This document shows, one piece after another, positions 9,960 through 20,349 of a stretch of 36,369 bases of DNA. The position numbers and the translations under genes are program-made. The number at the start of each line of letters is the position of its first letter. Positions within the stretch are counted from its first letter, which is position 1. Origin of the DNA: Temnopleurus reevesii (taxonomy: Eukaryota; Echinodermata; Echinoidea; Temnopleuroida; Temnopleuridae); the NCBI GenBank assembly GCA_036244855.1, contig BQKZ01000354.1, positions 54,743 through 91,111 on the forward strand, in the 5' to 3' direction. The notes beneath the pieces were generated by a model, which had not been told where the DNA came from, searched no databases, and worked only from the letters and a program-made list of their open reading frames with translations.

Positions 9960-10062
9960 GTAAGTGGCACGTGATAGATATGGTTATGGAATATCTATAA
10001 TATATATTATAAATGTCTGAAATTAATTGTTGACAGACATTTCAAAAGTGTAGTTTTGCGTG

Positions 10063-10195
10063 AAGCCCCGGTCACATAGGACCCCGGAAGCAACGCCATT
10101 CACCCCGACTCTTTGTTAATTCACAGTTAACTGCCTCAAAGCAACGAGTCGGGGTGAATCGTGTTGCTTCCGGGGTCCTATGTGACCGGGGCTTA
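10063..10195. mobile_element. Foldback MITE family A, copy 6 (best preserved)
   Basis: The left arm, from AAGCCCCGGTCACATAGGAC, is complementary over more than 50 bases to the right arm ending GTCCTATGTGACCGGGGCTT; the loop is about 25 bases. Best guide to the family consensus. It ends 23 bases before the next acceptor (10217-10218). Confidence 0.9.
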
Positions 10196-10218
10196 AGTTA
10201 TTATATTCTCTTTTTCAG

Positions 10219-10366
10219 GGCATCTCTGACTGTAGTCATAGAGTGTGCAAGATAACCATTGAGAACCCTGTTGCTTCAACATCGATTACCATCAGCAAAT
10301 TAAAATGGACTTCTTCAAATGTTACAAACTTTGTCCGATTCGAACTACTGGGATGTATTACCGTAG
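10219..10366 (+). CDS. Exon: discoidin domain 2, last part
   Basis: Follows TTCTCTTTTTCAG in phase 0 and ends before GTAAGA in phase 1. It encodes CKITIENPVASTSITISKL and closes NFVRFELLGC, matching the discoidin end motif with its terminal cysteine. Together with the exons at 7676 and 9907 it makes a domain of about 160 residues. Confidence 0.85.
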
Positions 10367-10445
10367 GTAAGATATTTGGTAATGTTCATTATTGTTTTAA
10401 TTCATTATATTAGTTTTTACAAAACTAGATACAAGCTACCCCTTA

Positions 10446-10735
10446 TGTGGAGGTGTAATGGTTCCGACTCTTGAATTTCAACCATTGTAACCAGAGGGTC
10501 GAGAATCGAATTACTTCTATGGCGTTAATTTCCTTCAGCAAGAAAATCATCCACATTGTGCTGGAATCAACCCAGGTGAGGCGAATGAGTACCTGACAGG
10601 GATGATTGTTTCTAGTGCACGCCAGGCTGAAGCCAGGTTAAAAATAATGCAAGTCGCCTTTATCTCTCCGCAGAGTGGATGCATACGCTATATACATTGC
10701 ATGTATTATCATTATCATTATCATTATTATTATCA
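10446..10735 (+). mobile_element. SINE S2, degenerate copy with ATC/ATT tail
   Basis: It begins with a decayed A box (AGGTGTAATGG), shares CATTGTGCTGGAATCAACCC and the AGGTGAGGCGAATGAGTACC block with the copy at 28600-28884, continues through CTCCGCAGAGTGGATGC and CGCTATATACATTGCATG, and runs into ATC/ATT repeats. Confidence 0.75.
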
Positions 10736-10800
10736 CTTTTATCATTATAATTATAATTAGTCGTAGTAGAAGTAGTAGTATTATTATTATCATCATCATT
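10736..10800. repeat. ATT/ATC simple repeat
   Basis: Imperfect trinucleotide tract directly downstream of the SINE S2 copy, the usual tail of this family (compare 36080-36125 and 36250-36280). It yields a low-complexity open frame on the - strand that is not a gene. Confidence 0.8.
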
Positions 10801-11158
10801 TATTTCATAGCATTCCTTTGATAAGCAAATAGTTTTAACATGTTTATTCCTCTTTTTAATTTTCACCATCATCATCATCGTATTTTACAGCTATCGGAGA
10901 CATACATATTTTTATAAGGATATATACAAATTAATTCATAATATGAAACCTTTTCTGACAACACATTTTCAATCATGGCATATCTTTTTTTCATACGGAC
11001 AGATTGGTATGGATCACACATTATTTGATTTAATCTAGCATTTGTCTATTCCCTTTTTATACAAGATGAGTTGACTACAGTTAGAGAAATACTATAAATA
11101 TATTTTGAGTCTTTTCCTATCCTCGATTAATCAATTGTCCGATCTTTTTCTGTCACAG

Positions 11159-11331
11159 ATTGCATAACGCCTTATTGCACCGACGACTGCACGTTAGACC
11201 ATCTGACTTCACAGAATGCACGTGATATCGCATCATCGAGGCAGATTTTGATGCCAGCGAGATCCGTCTGTGAGCTAGATGTCCCAGAGCGGATGGATAA
11301 ATTCGTCACTTTCATATTACTAGGTTTTGAC
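11159..11331 (+). CDS. Exon: CUB-like domain 4, first half
   Basis: Follows TTTTTCTGTCACAG in phase 1 and ends at GTAAGT in phase 0. It encodes DCITPYCTDDCTL, then ILMPARSVCELDVPERMDK and FVTFILLGFD. The C-x-x-x-V-P-E and hydrophobic-F strands are CUB-like, but the aromatic start motif S-P-x-Y-P is gone, so this is a divergent module. Four cysteines cluster in the first half. Confidence 0.7.
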
Positions 11332-11359
11332 GTAAGTACAAGTAGTTATGATACACGAT

Positions 11360-11565
11360 AAGAAATTGGGATGCACTTTTGCATCCTCAGGGATGGTTCA
11401 TTAGCAACAGGTAATCCTGAGGGTGTAGACATATTCTGTTACGGTAGATATATATATATTATATGCATCCGTAGGGCGAATGTAGCTTTCCCGACACGCA
11501 CACCAAGGGTGGGAATGAACCATAGTGGCTGCACCCGTACGGATGCAAAACTGAGATTTCTTAAG
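11360..11565. mobile_element. Inverted-repeat element family G, copy 1
   Basis: The left end AAGAAATTGGGATGCACTTT and the right end CAAAACTGAGATTTCTTAAG are inverted; GGATGGTTCATT pairs with AATGAACCAT inside. The same family lies at 29711-29853. It begins 28 bases after the CUB exon donor. Confidence 0.7.
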
Positions 11566-12226
11566 CGCGGTCCCCATTGGAGAGTAGTACTAATTATCTC
11601 TGATGTAACTTTTGTGAGTTTGTCTTCGTAAAAGTAGTTTTTAGATTTGAATGAGAAATCTGAAGATTTAAAGGTTCACTATCCTGAAAACTAAAGGAGT
11701 TCAAAACGTCATGGTTTGTCGGGGATTGGTTTTTATGTATGGCACCCTGGACAATTACGGGGTCTCACATATACACTTTACAATAGACCGCTTTCGTAAT
11801 GATTCAAATTTTATGCACGCTTGTTTGTCAAACGCACAATGACAAAATATTTGTTCAGCTGATATAAACTTTCAGCACAAACTTTTGTATCAAATAAAGT
11901 CTTATTTGGAGCTCAATAATACAACATGACACACAACCACCGCACAAAGTACGATATTACTCTTCCCAGAGGAATGTACTCACATTGGAAGAAGAAGAAG
12001 AAGATAAAATAATCTTATATCAATCGAAGCAATGTGTCTAGCATTCTTTTGGTTGTTGCTAGGTTGGTCGAAGCTACAATGTTTGTCCAACCTAGCAATG
12101 TTAATGCATGTAAATAGCATTCTGACTTTTATACTCTCAATATATTTTGACAGCTAAATACCTAGTTCGTCTTAGGGCAAATGTCAATATATTTGGATAT
12201 TTTACGACATTTTGAATTGTTTTCAG

Positions 12227-12410
12227 TCTGATACCGACACCGAAGATGACGGCCAACTCGTGATCGACGACAACGAAAAGCAGACTATATTCTCTCTCGG
12301 TAAAGACGTCCCGCCTGTCTTCGTTGCGGCATCGTCTGCCGTGTCTTTCCGCATTCTCACTGGGATTAGCACCGCCCATCCTAACGTTACCGTTGCCTAT
12401 GGTTACACAG
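12227..12410 (+). CDS. Exon: CUB-like domain 4, second half
   Basis: Follows TTGTTTTCAG in phase 0 and ends at GTAATA in phase 1. It encodes TEDDGQLVIDDNEKQTIFSL, then PPVFVAASSAVSFRILTGIS and VTVAYGYTG. The D-x-L-x-I-x-D and final V-x-F-R strands fit the second half of a CUB. Its higher GC content makes it stand out against the flanking introns. Confidence 0.75.
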
Positions 12411-12735
12411 GTAATAATCAAATCAAAATATATTTGAATGTGTTTTTTTATTTATTTATTTGTTTATTTATTCAAACATATTTATTCACGATAACAAGAT
12501 CAGTTAAAAACTGTTATACATCTTGGTCCTGAGATTAAAAACATAATCATGAGCATCATGGTCAATTGTCTCATGTTGAAGTAATTATAATTTACATGAC
12601 TAGGAGAACGGAGATTGTCTTGATATGTATAAATCGAAAACATGCTTATATGAGATCGCTTTACACCCTGAATCAGTATCACATTGCAATCTCTCTTGAA
12701 TTATTTTCTAAAAGAATAAATACAAGTGTGTGCAG

Positions 12736-12935
12736 ACACCGTGGTGTAGTGGTTCTGACTATCGCCTTTGGATCAGAGGGTCGTAAGTTCGAATCCCAAA
12801 TATAGCGCATAATGTCCTTCAAAAAGGATACATATTGTGCTGCACTCAACTCAAGTGAGGTAAATTGGTACTTCTCGGGAATCGAGATTATTCGTGTATC
12901 ATTTTCTCTACATAGTGTTCATCAGAAATCTAATC
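12736..12935 (+). mobile_element. tRNA-derived SINE S2
   Basis: A box TGGTGTAGTGG at 12742-12752 and B box AGTTCGAATCC at 12786-12796, internal RNA polymerase III promoter elements. The body (ATTGTGCTGCACTCAACTCA) matches the copy at 28600-28884. A functional tRNA is not supported because the acceptor stem does not pair well. Confidence 0.8.
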
Positions 12936-12939
12936 GTTC

Positions 12940-13975
12940 ATTTTTTTCTTTAGTAGAGCAAATATCGATCACTTCTTGTAATTAATGTGACTTTGATCAG
13001 TAACTTGACATGATCAATTAGCATTAGAATATCATATCATTTTTCCAATTCGTAAACCGGGGCGAACAGAAACACAAGGGTGAACAGGGCTAAAGCCTAG
13101 AAATTAATGATTCCCTTTTTGAATTCCTTTAGGGACCCTCATGTGATTAATTTAATATTATGAAATATTATGATAGGATATAAAAGTAGATCTAAGTAGA
13201 TTATGTAAGATTTTCCCCTCTTCACCACGGTGTCCTTGTTTGCCTGTTTTACATTAATTTGGCATAATATAAGGTAATGCTCTGTATTACTATAGGTTGT
13301 TGCTTTTTATTGAGGCGTAGAAGATATAGCATAGTCACAATCTGCAAAAGCGTCACAGGGACAACCCATCCCCTTTTTTCATTGATTAATTCCAAGCCTA
13401 TATGAGAATGTTGAAAATGGTAATACACAGCACCCCTCATCCCCCGCCGCCCTTCTCAGCATCCAAACTTTTCAAAATGTTCCGTGATGCATGCCTCAGC
13501 GTATCCCGAGATTTAAGAATACCGGCCTTGCACCGCCCAATACAGGGAAATTTGTCACTGGAAGAGAGTGACATCGTTTGATATTTAAGTATGAGAAATT
13601 TCAATACATTCATATCTAACGTAGATATGGGTTATTATTAAACTGTAGAGACAAATGTAATCGATGATTTCAGCTGTCAGTTTGGGATTTTTGTTTGTTT
13701 TCAGAAAGAGGTTGATTATTGCATTTTGCATTTGATGTAAATGTTTATAGAAACATTAAATCCCAAAGATTTTCCGTCTAAAATATAAAAAGCAGTGGTA
13801 AAATTACCGAGCATTTGTTGTTCCGACAAAAAGAAGAAAAAATATGGATCAACCTTTATGCTAAATACCTGACAGATTACTATTCACGAGACTCCCTATT
13901 ACGAAACTGAATTTCATATTGTAAGAAAAAGACTAAACAAATAGATGAAATAAAGGCCGTTGAAATAATTCATTT
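12940..13975. other. Intron sequence with no recognised feature
   Basis: AT-rich, no acceptor followed by a domain-like open frame was found, and no inverted repeat stands out. Small open frames on either strand here have no recognisable motif. Confidence 0.5.
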
Positions 13976-14019
13976 TGAAATGTTGAAATCTTGGGCTCAG
14001 CAATCCCCGACTTCCAAAA

Positions 14020-14170
14020 TGATAACGGGCTTTCGACTTTCGTGGACGGAGGTCAATGGACTAGAAACTGAGATCGAAACTGATGTGCACAATAAACACG
14101 CAATGAATGACGCCATTTACTGCGTTGCACACTCATTTTCTACCGTCTACAATCCCCGTCTACCAAAATA
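14020..14170. mobile_element. MITE family C, degenerate copy
   Basis: It contains GTGGACGGAGGTC on the left and CATTTTCTACCGTCTACAA plus CCCCGTCTACCAAAAT on the right, with GTTGCACACTC between, as in the copies at 2390-2925 and 32805-32943. It lies about 100 bases before a duplicated CUB exon. Confidence 0.65.
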
Positions 14171-14269
14171 GAAAACACGCTGACGAACAATTGACTCGCA
14201 TTCCTTTTTTATTAAGGTTCTCCCGGTGATTAAGTTACTTAAAAGATGTTTCTATGCCATATTCTGTAG

Positions 14270-14402
14270 ATAACCCTGGTTGCTACAGCGACAACGCGGA
14301 TGCGACCGTATTAGAATGCAAGGTAACGGGCGGTGTCATCATGTCCAGGAACTATATCATCAATTACCCCGCCCATTACTACTGCTTTTTCTACCGTCTA
14401 CA
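14270..14402 (+). pseudogene. Truncated upstream copy of the CUB 5 exon
   Basis: After ATTCTGTAG the sequence repeats the start of the exon at 14529 (DNPGCYSDNADATVLECK, then GGVIMSRNYIINYPAHYY) at high identity. Homology ends at about 14388 and gives way to TTCTACCGTCTACAGGAC, a family C MITE fragment. The copy keeps an acceptor-like site but has only the first third of the domain and no donor in the right place. Confidence 0.85.
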
Positions 14403-14528
14403 GGACTGCACGCCAAAACTGCAAACGCACATACGAACAATAACCAACCATCTCATCCCCTCGATTATCAAAATTCACCAATTATTCTGGTTGTTAATAT
14501 TTTTGTGTGTGTCAAATTCTATCTGAAG

Positions 14529-14939
14529 ATAATCCCGGTTGCTACACCGGTAACGTTGACGCGACTGGGCTGGAGTGCAAAGGAACGGGCGGCGTCATCA
14601 TGTCCAGGAACTACTTCGTCAATTACCCCGCCGACTACGACTTCACCTGGACCATCATTACACGACTCTGGACCAAGGTCATCCTAACCTTTGTCGAGAT
14701 CGACGTCAATTCCCTGGAGGACGATTGCGACGATGACTACGTCAATGTGTCATACAGCGACTACGCTAACTTGTATTGTAACGTCGATGGGAAGACGGCG
14801 GTGATTGAGTCGTCGTCGAATTGGATGCGGATTATGTTTAATTCTGATGTTCAGGATACTGTGGGTCATAGCGGGTTCTTGGGCGAGTATCGCACTGAGC
14901 TCCTCGAACCGGAATTTTCCCGGGTGGTGGATAATCAGA
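14529..14939 (+). CDS. Exon: CUB domain 5, complete in one exon
   Basis: Enters in phase 1 after TCTATCTGAAG and leaves at GTGAGT in phase 1. It has all CUB landmarks: DNPGCYTGNVDATGLECKG, then GVIMSRNYFVNYPADYDF, the TWTIIT tryptophan strand, KVILTFVEIDVNS, the calcium-site-like acidic segment DDCDDDYVNV, WMRIMFNSDV and HSGFLGEYRTEL at the end. Cysteines are present at the canonical places. It is the best-preserved CUB here and is strongly coding by composition. Confidence 0.9.
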
Positions 14940-14944
14940 GTGAG

Positions 14945-15695
14945 TATTAACCCCTAAACTGCTGAACATTTTTCACGATGGAGTAAACTTCTGAAAAACG
15001 TCGATCACTTTGATCTTTATTTTCATCATAATTTCTGATGGTATAATGCTGGAATTTCAACAACTTAAATTCAAGAAGTTTACAATATTCAGGTAATAGC
15101 TATTGCAATTTTTAGTGAATAACCTGTCTTATAAACAATGCTTTGAATATGTAATTAGGGTCCAAATCAAAGTAAAAATAAAACCCCTGTATTTAAGACC
15201 TGTGTGTATCAATAATGAGTAAAGGAAGAATTTGACCCATGCCTGAATATATCTTTCCATTGTGCAATGCTACTGAAGTTTATAAGAATTCTTTTCAACC
15301 CAGAATGATGAATGGTGGTTGACAACTGTTATCAATGGACATTATAGAACATTGTCCATGCACAATAGATCTGCAGTCTTTTGTTATGCACACAAAATTG
15401 TGGTATAGCAGTTTCAAGTTCTGGGCCACTTTTCTGGCCCTTCGCAGTTTATGGGTTAATCTTAAGGTATTAAAAGGAAAGTTGATACGCAATGGGTGTA
15501 TTGCTAGAAAGTTGCAATCAATAGTAAATTATTAACGACAAATCAATTGCAAACTCAAACGCACATTGTCATTCGCGCATTATCTTTACATTTGGCCTTT
15601 GCCGATCGACTTGCAGTTAACTGTAACTTTCGAACAACACCTCAACAGCATACAATTACCAGTAAGTGAACATAACACGAATCGAGCCAGCCACT
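14945..15695. other. Intron sequence with no recognised feature
   Basis: AT-rich intron after the CUB 5 exon. Short open frames on both strands around 15300-15540 overlap each other and have no domain signal or splice support. Confidence 0.5.
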
Positions 15696-15699
15696 ACCA

Positions 15700-15862
15700 T
15701 CGGCACTCGGTGGTCTAGTGGTAAGACACCTGTCTAATCATCAGGAGATCGTGGGTTCGATTCCTACCCGAGAATGCCTGTGAATTTGTTCACAGATTCT
15801 CGGTACAGCACTGTCAATCAGTTTTGGGATAAGGCAAGAATTATTTCAATTATTTATCTACC
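15700..15862 (+). mobile_element. tRNA-derived SINE S1
   Basis: A perfect A box TGGTCTAGTGG (15711-15721) and B box GGTTCGATTCC (15754-15764). A tRNA-like fold with an anticodon-stem CCTG/CAGG and a 5-base T-arm is possible, but only five acceptor pairs form. The sequence after the tRNA part matches the fragment at 6282-6388, so this is a SINE rather than a tRNA gene. Confidence 0.8.
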
Positions 15863-15966
15863 CAACACAGAATATATTCAATTGGAAGTGGATCGCATTA
15901 TAAAGACTGAATAAAACGTCAGAAAATCATACTCAACAGGCGGATTTACTAAAAGATGCAAATTTT

Positions 15967-16053
15967 ATGCATACCTCTAACTAAAAGGTTGTTATTAACA
16001 ACCCGAAAGCTTGCCTGAGGCTTGCCCGACATAGTAACAAGTAATGTATGCAT
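15967..16053 (+). mobile_element. Short foldback element family H, copy 1
   Basis: It starts ATGCATACCTCTAACTAAAA and ends GTAATGTATGCATAC; the interior CTTGCCTGAGGCTTGCCCGA matches the reverse complement of 22747-22842. Confidence 0.7.
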
Positions 16054-16567
16054 ACTGGATTCTAAGTATTGTAGTCTTGTTGTTATCAACTGAGTTAAAG
16101 AATACGATGTACGCAACTACTCTAGTTGGGAAGAAACGCACATACATTTGAATTTATTAGTAAGCCCGCCGATTGTATGAAAATTTTGGCTATTCAATTT
16201 ATGACAATATCACCAGTTGTAAGATATTACCAATCCCTAGCATTTTGTATCCCGTACTTCCCCTATCCCCTATTTCAGAGATTGTATTTGATGCATTTTC
16301 AAAGTCATACTTGTTTCGTTTTGCCTATGATGCTTTTCATCCGATGAAGAGTGACCTCTGCCTTTTTATGCGACGAGTGTAGAAAGAGATAAACATTAGA
16401 TCATACGTTAAGTAATATAAAGGTCTTGGTCTCATCTTCCTGCAAAGGAAACAGTGAAAAAAGAGGCACATGATATATCGGCCACTATTAAAAAATTTAT
16501 TCAAGCATCATTTGTGTCAATTTACCCCAGAAATAAAACAAGATTTTACCATGCTTTTTTTCTCCAG

Positions 16568-16783
16568 ATTACACTTGTCCAGATGATTGGGATGTATTCC
16601 TTGGGTTCTGCTACCACCTGTTCCGCCTCCCTGATGCGATCACGTGGAACGATGCGGAGGAGAGATGCATGGAGGAGGAGGATGCTCATCTGGTTAGCAT
16701 TCGAGATGAAGATGAGATGAAGTTTCTTCATTTCATGATATCATCCGCGAGCTGGAATTCTTCAGCAAAAGAGACGTATATAG
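16568..16783 (+). CDS. Exon: C-type lectin domain, first part
   Basis: Follows TTTTTTTCTCCAG in phase 1 and ends at GTAAAC in phase 1. It encodes YTCPDDWDVFLGFCYHLFR, then ITWNDAEERCMEEEDAHLVS and IRDEDEMKFLHFM. This is the classic start of a long-form C-type lectin domain: C-P-x-x-W, C-Y, W-x-x-A-x-x-x-C and A-x-L-x-S-I. The exon closes with TYIG, the W-I-G-L position. Extracellular, calcium-dependent or independent ligand binding is the family role. Confidence 0.92.
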
Positions 16784-17208
16784 GTAAACCATGAATCATT
16801 AGGTATGAACTGTAACATAATAGCGTCATGACGAAGTAGAAATAGCAATAAAGTTCGATAGACCACATCTAAAATTGAAAACGTTTTTTTGTATTTTTAC
16901 CCGTTTCTAGGTTCGACATCTGCAGGTTCTGACAACATTCTGTGAACCAGATATCTTATCTAAATATTGAGATTGAATGTCTTTGAATCAGGTATTTTCC
17001 TCAGAATAGTTAAATTGATGTTTAAATTGGGGGAAATTCCCTAAAAATTGTTGAAATAGAGATTGCTTTAGCATTTCTTTCCCGGGATTATTTTTGCTGG
17101 GGAGAGTTTAAATCGTTCTGTAAACATTTACAGAGTCCTGAAACGCGTTAGTTTATGGTTTTTCTTTAAATTCAATGACATTAACACTTTACTATTTTTT
17201 CTTTTCAG

Positions 17209-17293
17209 GTCTCGGAGACCGAAAGTCGTTTGGTGTGTTCCGATGGACAGACGGCACTCCCATGTCATACACAGCTTGGGCAAAGGAAACAGG
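17209..17293 (+). CDS. Exon: C-type lectin domain, middle part
   Basis: Follows TTTTTTCTTTTCAG in phase 1 and ends at GTATGT in phase 2. It encodes GLGDRKSFGVFRWTDGTPMS and YTAWAKETG. The G-L-x-D, F-x-W-x-D-G and Y-x-x-W strands lead directly into the long loop with the sugar-specificity motif, which begins the next exon. Confidence 0.92.
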
Positions 17294-17922
17294 GTATGTG
17301 ACATCCGATTAAATATTTTATTGTAGATTTTCAATGTGTTTTTGCAATTTTGAGATATATTGACATTGAGTTTTGTCCGTGCAAATCCGAAGTCATATCT
17401 AATAAAATATTCCTGTTAAATTAAGTTTAACGCCAATTCAATGCTCCTTTGTAATGCTATTGAAATCGGAACCTGCTTGCGATGGTGATGTCCGAACAGT
17501 TCATTACATGACGTACGGATCCTGACACTCTTCATTCTTCGAGAGTGTTATTAATTCTGTTCTCTTCATATGCTTGTCAAATACTTGTAACGAACTAGTT
17601 TCGTTATGAATTTAGACTAAACTAAACATATCTGAATATTAATGAATGAATTTGATAAAGAATAACTTCATAACATCACAGTTCGTTAAGGTTTTCTTGC
17701 TTTTGTAAAACTTGTCCCTGTGATTCTCGCATGCTATGAATTATGACAATGCCCATTCCCCAAAGTCGGAAGCAAAATAACTGTCGGCATGGCCAAAATG
17801 TGAAATCATATTGCCTCTGTATAAAAGAACAAGTGGAGTCCGACGTTGGCAACATGTAAGGGGCCTCTTTAAAGACACTTCAACCAATCACACGAATCGA
17901 CCCTCTGATTACTATTTCACAG

Positions 17923-18089
17923 ATCAACCGATGCCCAACCCGACGGTGCGTCGTTAGAAGCCTGTACGATGCTGGTCCTCGATCCAGACGCCCTCACTGA
18001 TCTATCATTTGATCTCTGGCACGATGTACCCTGTGCGGCCAAGGAGACAAATCAATTTATATGTGAACGACCTGCAAGGATTATAGAAG
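17923..18089 (+). CDS. Exon: C-type lectin domain, last part, with QPD motif
   Basis: Follows ATTACTATTTCACAG in phase 2 and ends at GTAAGG in phase 1. It encodes STDAQPDGASLEACTMLVLD and DLSFDLWHDVPCAAKETNQF, ending ICERP. The Q-P-D triplet sits at the position that in classical C-type lectins favours galactose-type sugars, and W-H-D stands where W-N-D binds calcium. All six cysteines of the long form are present across the three exons. Sugar binding itself is inference because W-N-D is altered. Confidence 0.9.
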
Positions 18090-18281
18090 GTAAGGTCTTT
18101 CACATCTTCCATATGTAATGGGACTTTCTGGGGGAAAAAAAGAGTTGCAGTCTTTCCAACATTAGTCACTGTATGTAGGACATAGTGTTGAATATAGCTC
18201 GATGTTGCATAATGTGTAGGGACAGACTGAAGCCAGTTGACTGACACACTTACGTCCTAACCGGGTAATGATTATTTGTCC

Positions 18282-18970
18282 CAGTGGCGGATCTACGGGG
18301 GGGGGGGGTAGGGGGGTTTAAACCCCCCCCCCCCTTGGGCTGCCAAAAAAAGGAGTAAAAAAAGAAAAAGAAAAGGGAGAAAGAGGGAAAAGAAGGGGAA
18401 AGATACTGTGTTCATGAATCCAGTCTCCGACGCGACCAAGATGTAAAATACACGACCCCCCCCCCCCCACTTGTTTGGCATAAAATACATATTGTCTATG
18501 CAGATTTGTATACGAGTATTTTACTAATAACAAAATATTGGATAGCATCTCATGTTTCCGACAAAAAAAAACACAAATTTCGGCTCGCTTCGCTCGCTCC
18601 ATTTNNNNNNNNNNNNNNNNNNNNNNNNNNNNNNNNNNNNNNNNNNNNNNNNNNNNNNNNNNNNNNNNNNNNNNNNNNNNNNNNNNNNNNNNNNNNNNNN
18701 NNNNNNNNNNNNNNNNNNNNNNNNNNNNNNNNNNNNNNNNNNNNNNNNNNNNNNNNNNNNNNNNNNNNNNNNNNNNNNNNNNNNNNNNNNNNNNNNNNNN
18801 NNNNNNNNNNNNNNNNNNNNNNNNNNNNNNNNNNNNNNNNNNNNNNNNNNNNNNNNNNNNNNNNNNNNNNNNNNNNNNNNNNNNNNNNNNNNNNNNNNNN
18901 NNNNNNNNNNNNNNNNNNNNNNNNNNNNNNNNCCCCCCCCCCCCTTGGAAAAAAGCAAGATCCGCCCCTG
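18282..18970. mobile_element. hAT-like element around an assembly gap, with G and C homopolymers
   Basis: The left end CAGTGGCGGATCTACGG and the right end GATCCGCCCCTG are inverted, with the C-A-G terminus of hAT-type elements. Long G and C runs (18298-18330, 18456-18468, 18933-18944) lie inside and the centre is unsequenced. Open frames spanning the Ns are artefacts. Confidence 0.6.
18605..18932. other. Assembly gap (328 Ns)
   Basis: An unbroken run of N between GCTCGCTCCATTT and a C12 run. Its true length is unknown. Confidence 0.99.
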
Positions 18971-19044
18971 TGTCCATCGTATGTAATGAGACTCTTTGGC
19001 GAATTAAGGCGGGCAAAAGGGACTGCCTCTGGATCTCTTTGTAG

Positions 19045-19192
19045 CATGTTGGTCATAGATCCAGAGGCCCTCACAGATCTTTCCTTTGATTTCTGGCATG
19101 ATGTACTTGGTCAAACAGTAAAATTATATGTAAATCACTTATGCAATGAAACTGTCTCTTCATTCTATGAATATGTGAAATATAACACATGA
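19045..19192 (+). pseudogene. Degenerate copy of the last lectin exon
   Basis: The frame SMLVIDPEALTDLSFDFWHD repeats the true exon's TMLVLDPDALTDLSFDLWHD, but then drifts: the cysteine after W-H-D is lost, the F-I-C-E end is gone, and the donor is replaced by ACATGAAG. The QPD half is missing. Intron sequence that follows the true exon (TATGTAATGGGACTTT) is also copied, but upstream of the copy (about 18978), so the segment was rearranged. Confidence 0.85.
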
Positions 19193-19472
19193 AGTCCTTA
19201 TGATGTATTTCAAATATGAAAAGCTTGTTCGATGGTTTTCAAATCAGTTAACTTTCTGTATTCAGAAGTCTAAAATGAAACTGAAAATCACGGAAATTTT
19301 GCAAATCAACTTTTCCAACGAAGTTGTCCCCGAGAATCTGGAAGATATGACTATAACGATGGATTAATAAAGCGATTGGGAGACTACCCACGAAGTTACG
19401 TGGTACATTGGCTAGATACCTTATATTCGGGAGTGTGATAGAGATCAGCGAGAGATCAAGGTCACAACTGGG

Positions 19473-19637
19473 TGGTGTTTCACCAAATCGTTCTTAAAGT
19501 TACGCACGACTTTACGTTCGACTGGTATCAGTTCTTGTGCTGATTGCGCGTTTTAATGTGAACCATTACGCACAAGAAGGGGTACCAGTCGAACGTAAAG
19601 TCGTGCGTAAAGTCCTTCTTATCTTGGTGAAACACCT
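19473..19637. mobile_element. Foldback element family E
   Basis: The left arm GGTGTTTCACCAAATCGTTC and the right arm CTTATCTTGGTGAAACACC are inverted, and the inner pair ACGCACGACTTTACGTTCGA / TCGAACGTAAAGTCGTGCGT is perfect. Termini resemble family D. It lies 98 bases before the linker exon. Confidence 0.85.
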
Positions 19638-19735
19638 CCCTGGGCCTGTTTTGTGTGTTTTCTTTTCAATGCGATTCCACTCTTGTACTTTGAAAGGGAC
19701 AATCTTACGTACAAGTTTGTTGTTCTTCTTTATAG

Positions 19736-19774
19736 GAACACCCATGGATGTGGAGATTCCTGTGTACAAGTCCA
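19736..19774 (+). CDS. Small linker exon before the LDLa repeats
   Basis: Thirty-nine bases after TTGTTCTTCTTTATAG, ending at GTAAGA, phase 1 to phase 1. It encodes GTPMDVEIPVYKSS when joined to its neighbours. It has no domain; it spaces the lectin domain from the first LDLa. It is supported only by good splice sites and matching phases. Confidence 0.6.
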
Positions 19775-20220
19775 GTAAGAACATTCTCATTACCATTTAT
19801 CATGTCATATTTTTATGCAAAATGAATTTAGCTGTCTATATTAATTGTTTTGATACAAAAATAAGATGGAATCTACTGAATATCAAATAGTAATTGATTA
19901 TCAATGGCAAGAATTCTCTATAGTTGAATTAAACATTTCTGTTGTAAAGTTTCATTCCTAATATGTAAAGTGATGAAATCATTAGGAATTATTATATTCA
20001 ATTGTTAATTTCAACAATTCTTTAAATAACCTAATGTCATATATTTAAGCATTTATTCATTTATTTATTATTGCGTTTATCTTCACATAATAACTTCAGA
20101 ATTTTCTTTACATTGTTGTTCCTGGAGGCCTTGTATACACATTTAATAAGATTAAAATCCTTACAAGTGCCTCACCAAAATTAAAATAATGTACAGAATA
20201 ATTATCTCTTATTATTTCAG

Positions 20221-20349
20221 ACGTTAGTGACCCCTTATGTGGAACTGGACTATTCCATTGCAGTTCGGGGGAGTGCATCAATGAGGTATTCATCTGTGAC
20301 GGTAAAGACGATTGCACGGATAGTAATGATGAGCAGAATTGCCCAACAG
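20221..20349 (+). CDS. Exon: LDLa repeat 1
   Basis: Follows TATTATTTCAG and ends at GTAGAG, phase 1 to phase 1. It encodes [19 protein letters not shown] and [17 protein letters not shown]. All six cysteines and the acidic calcium cage (C-D-G-x-x-D-C-x-D-x-x-D-E) are intact. LDLa repeats fold around calcium and bind protein ligands; in type C LGRs such a module is needed for signalling. Confidence 0.93.

Noticed and set aside
10660..10878. Asparagine-rich - strand frame
   Set aside because: It is a translation of ATT/ATC simple repeats.
15700..15775. Possible true tRNA gene (A and B boxes perfect)
   Set aside because: The acceptor stem pairs at only about five positions, and the downstream part is repeated at 6282-6388, so it is a SINE head.
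18318..19192. Long open frames spanning the N gap on both strands
   Set aside because: Most of their length is unknown bases, with G/C homopolymers at the edges.
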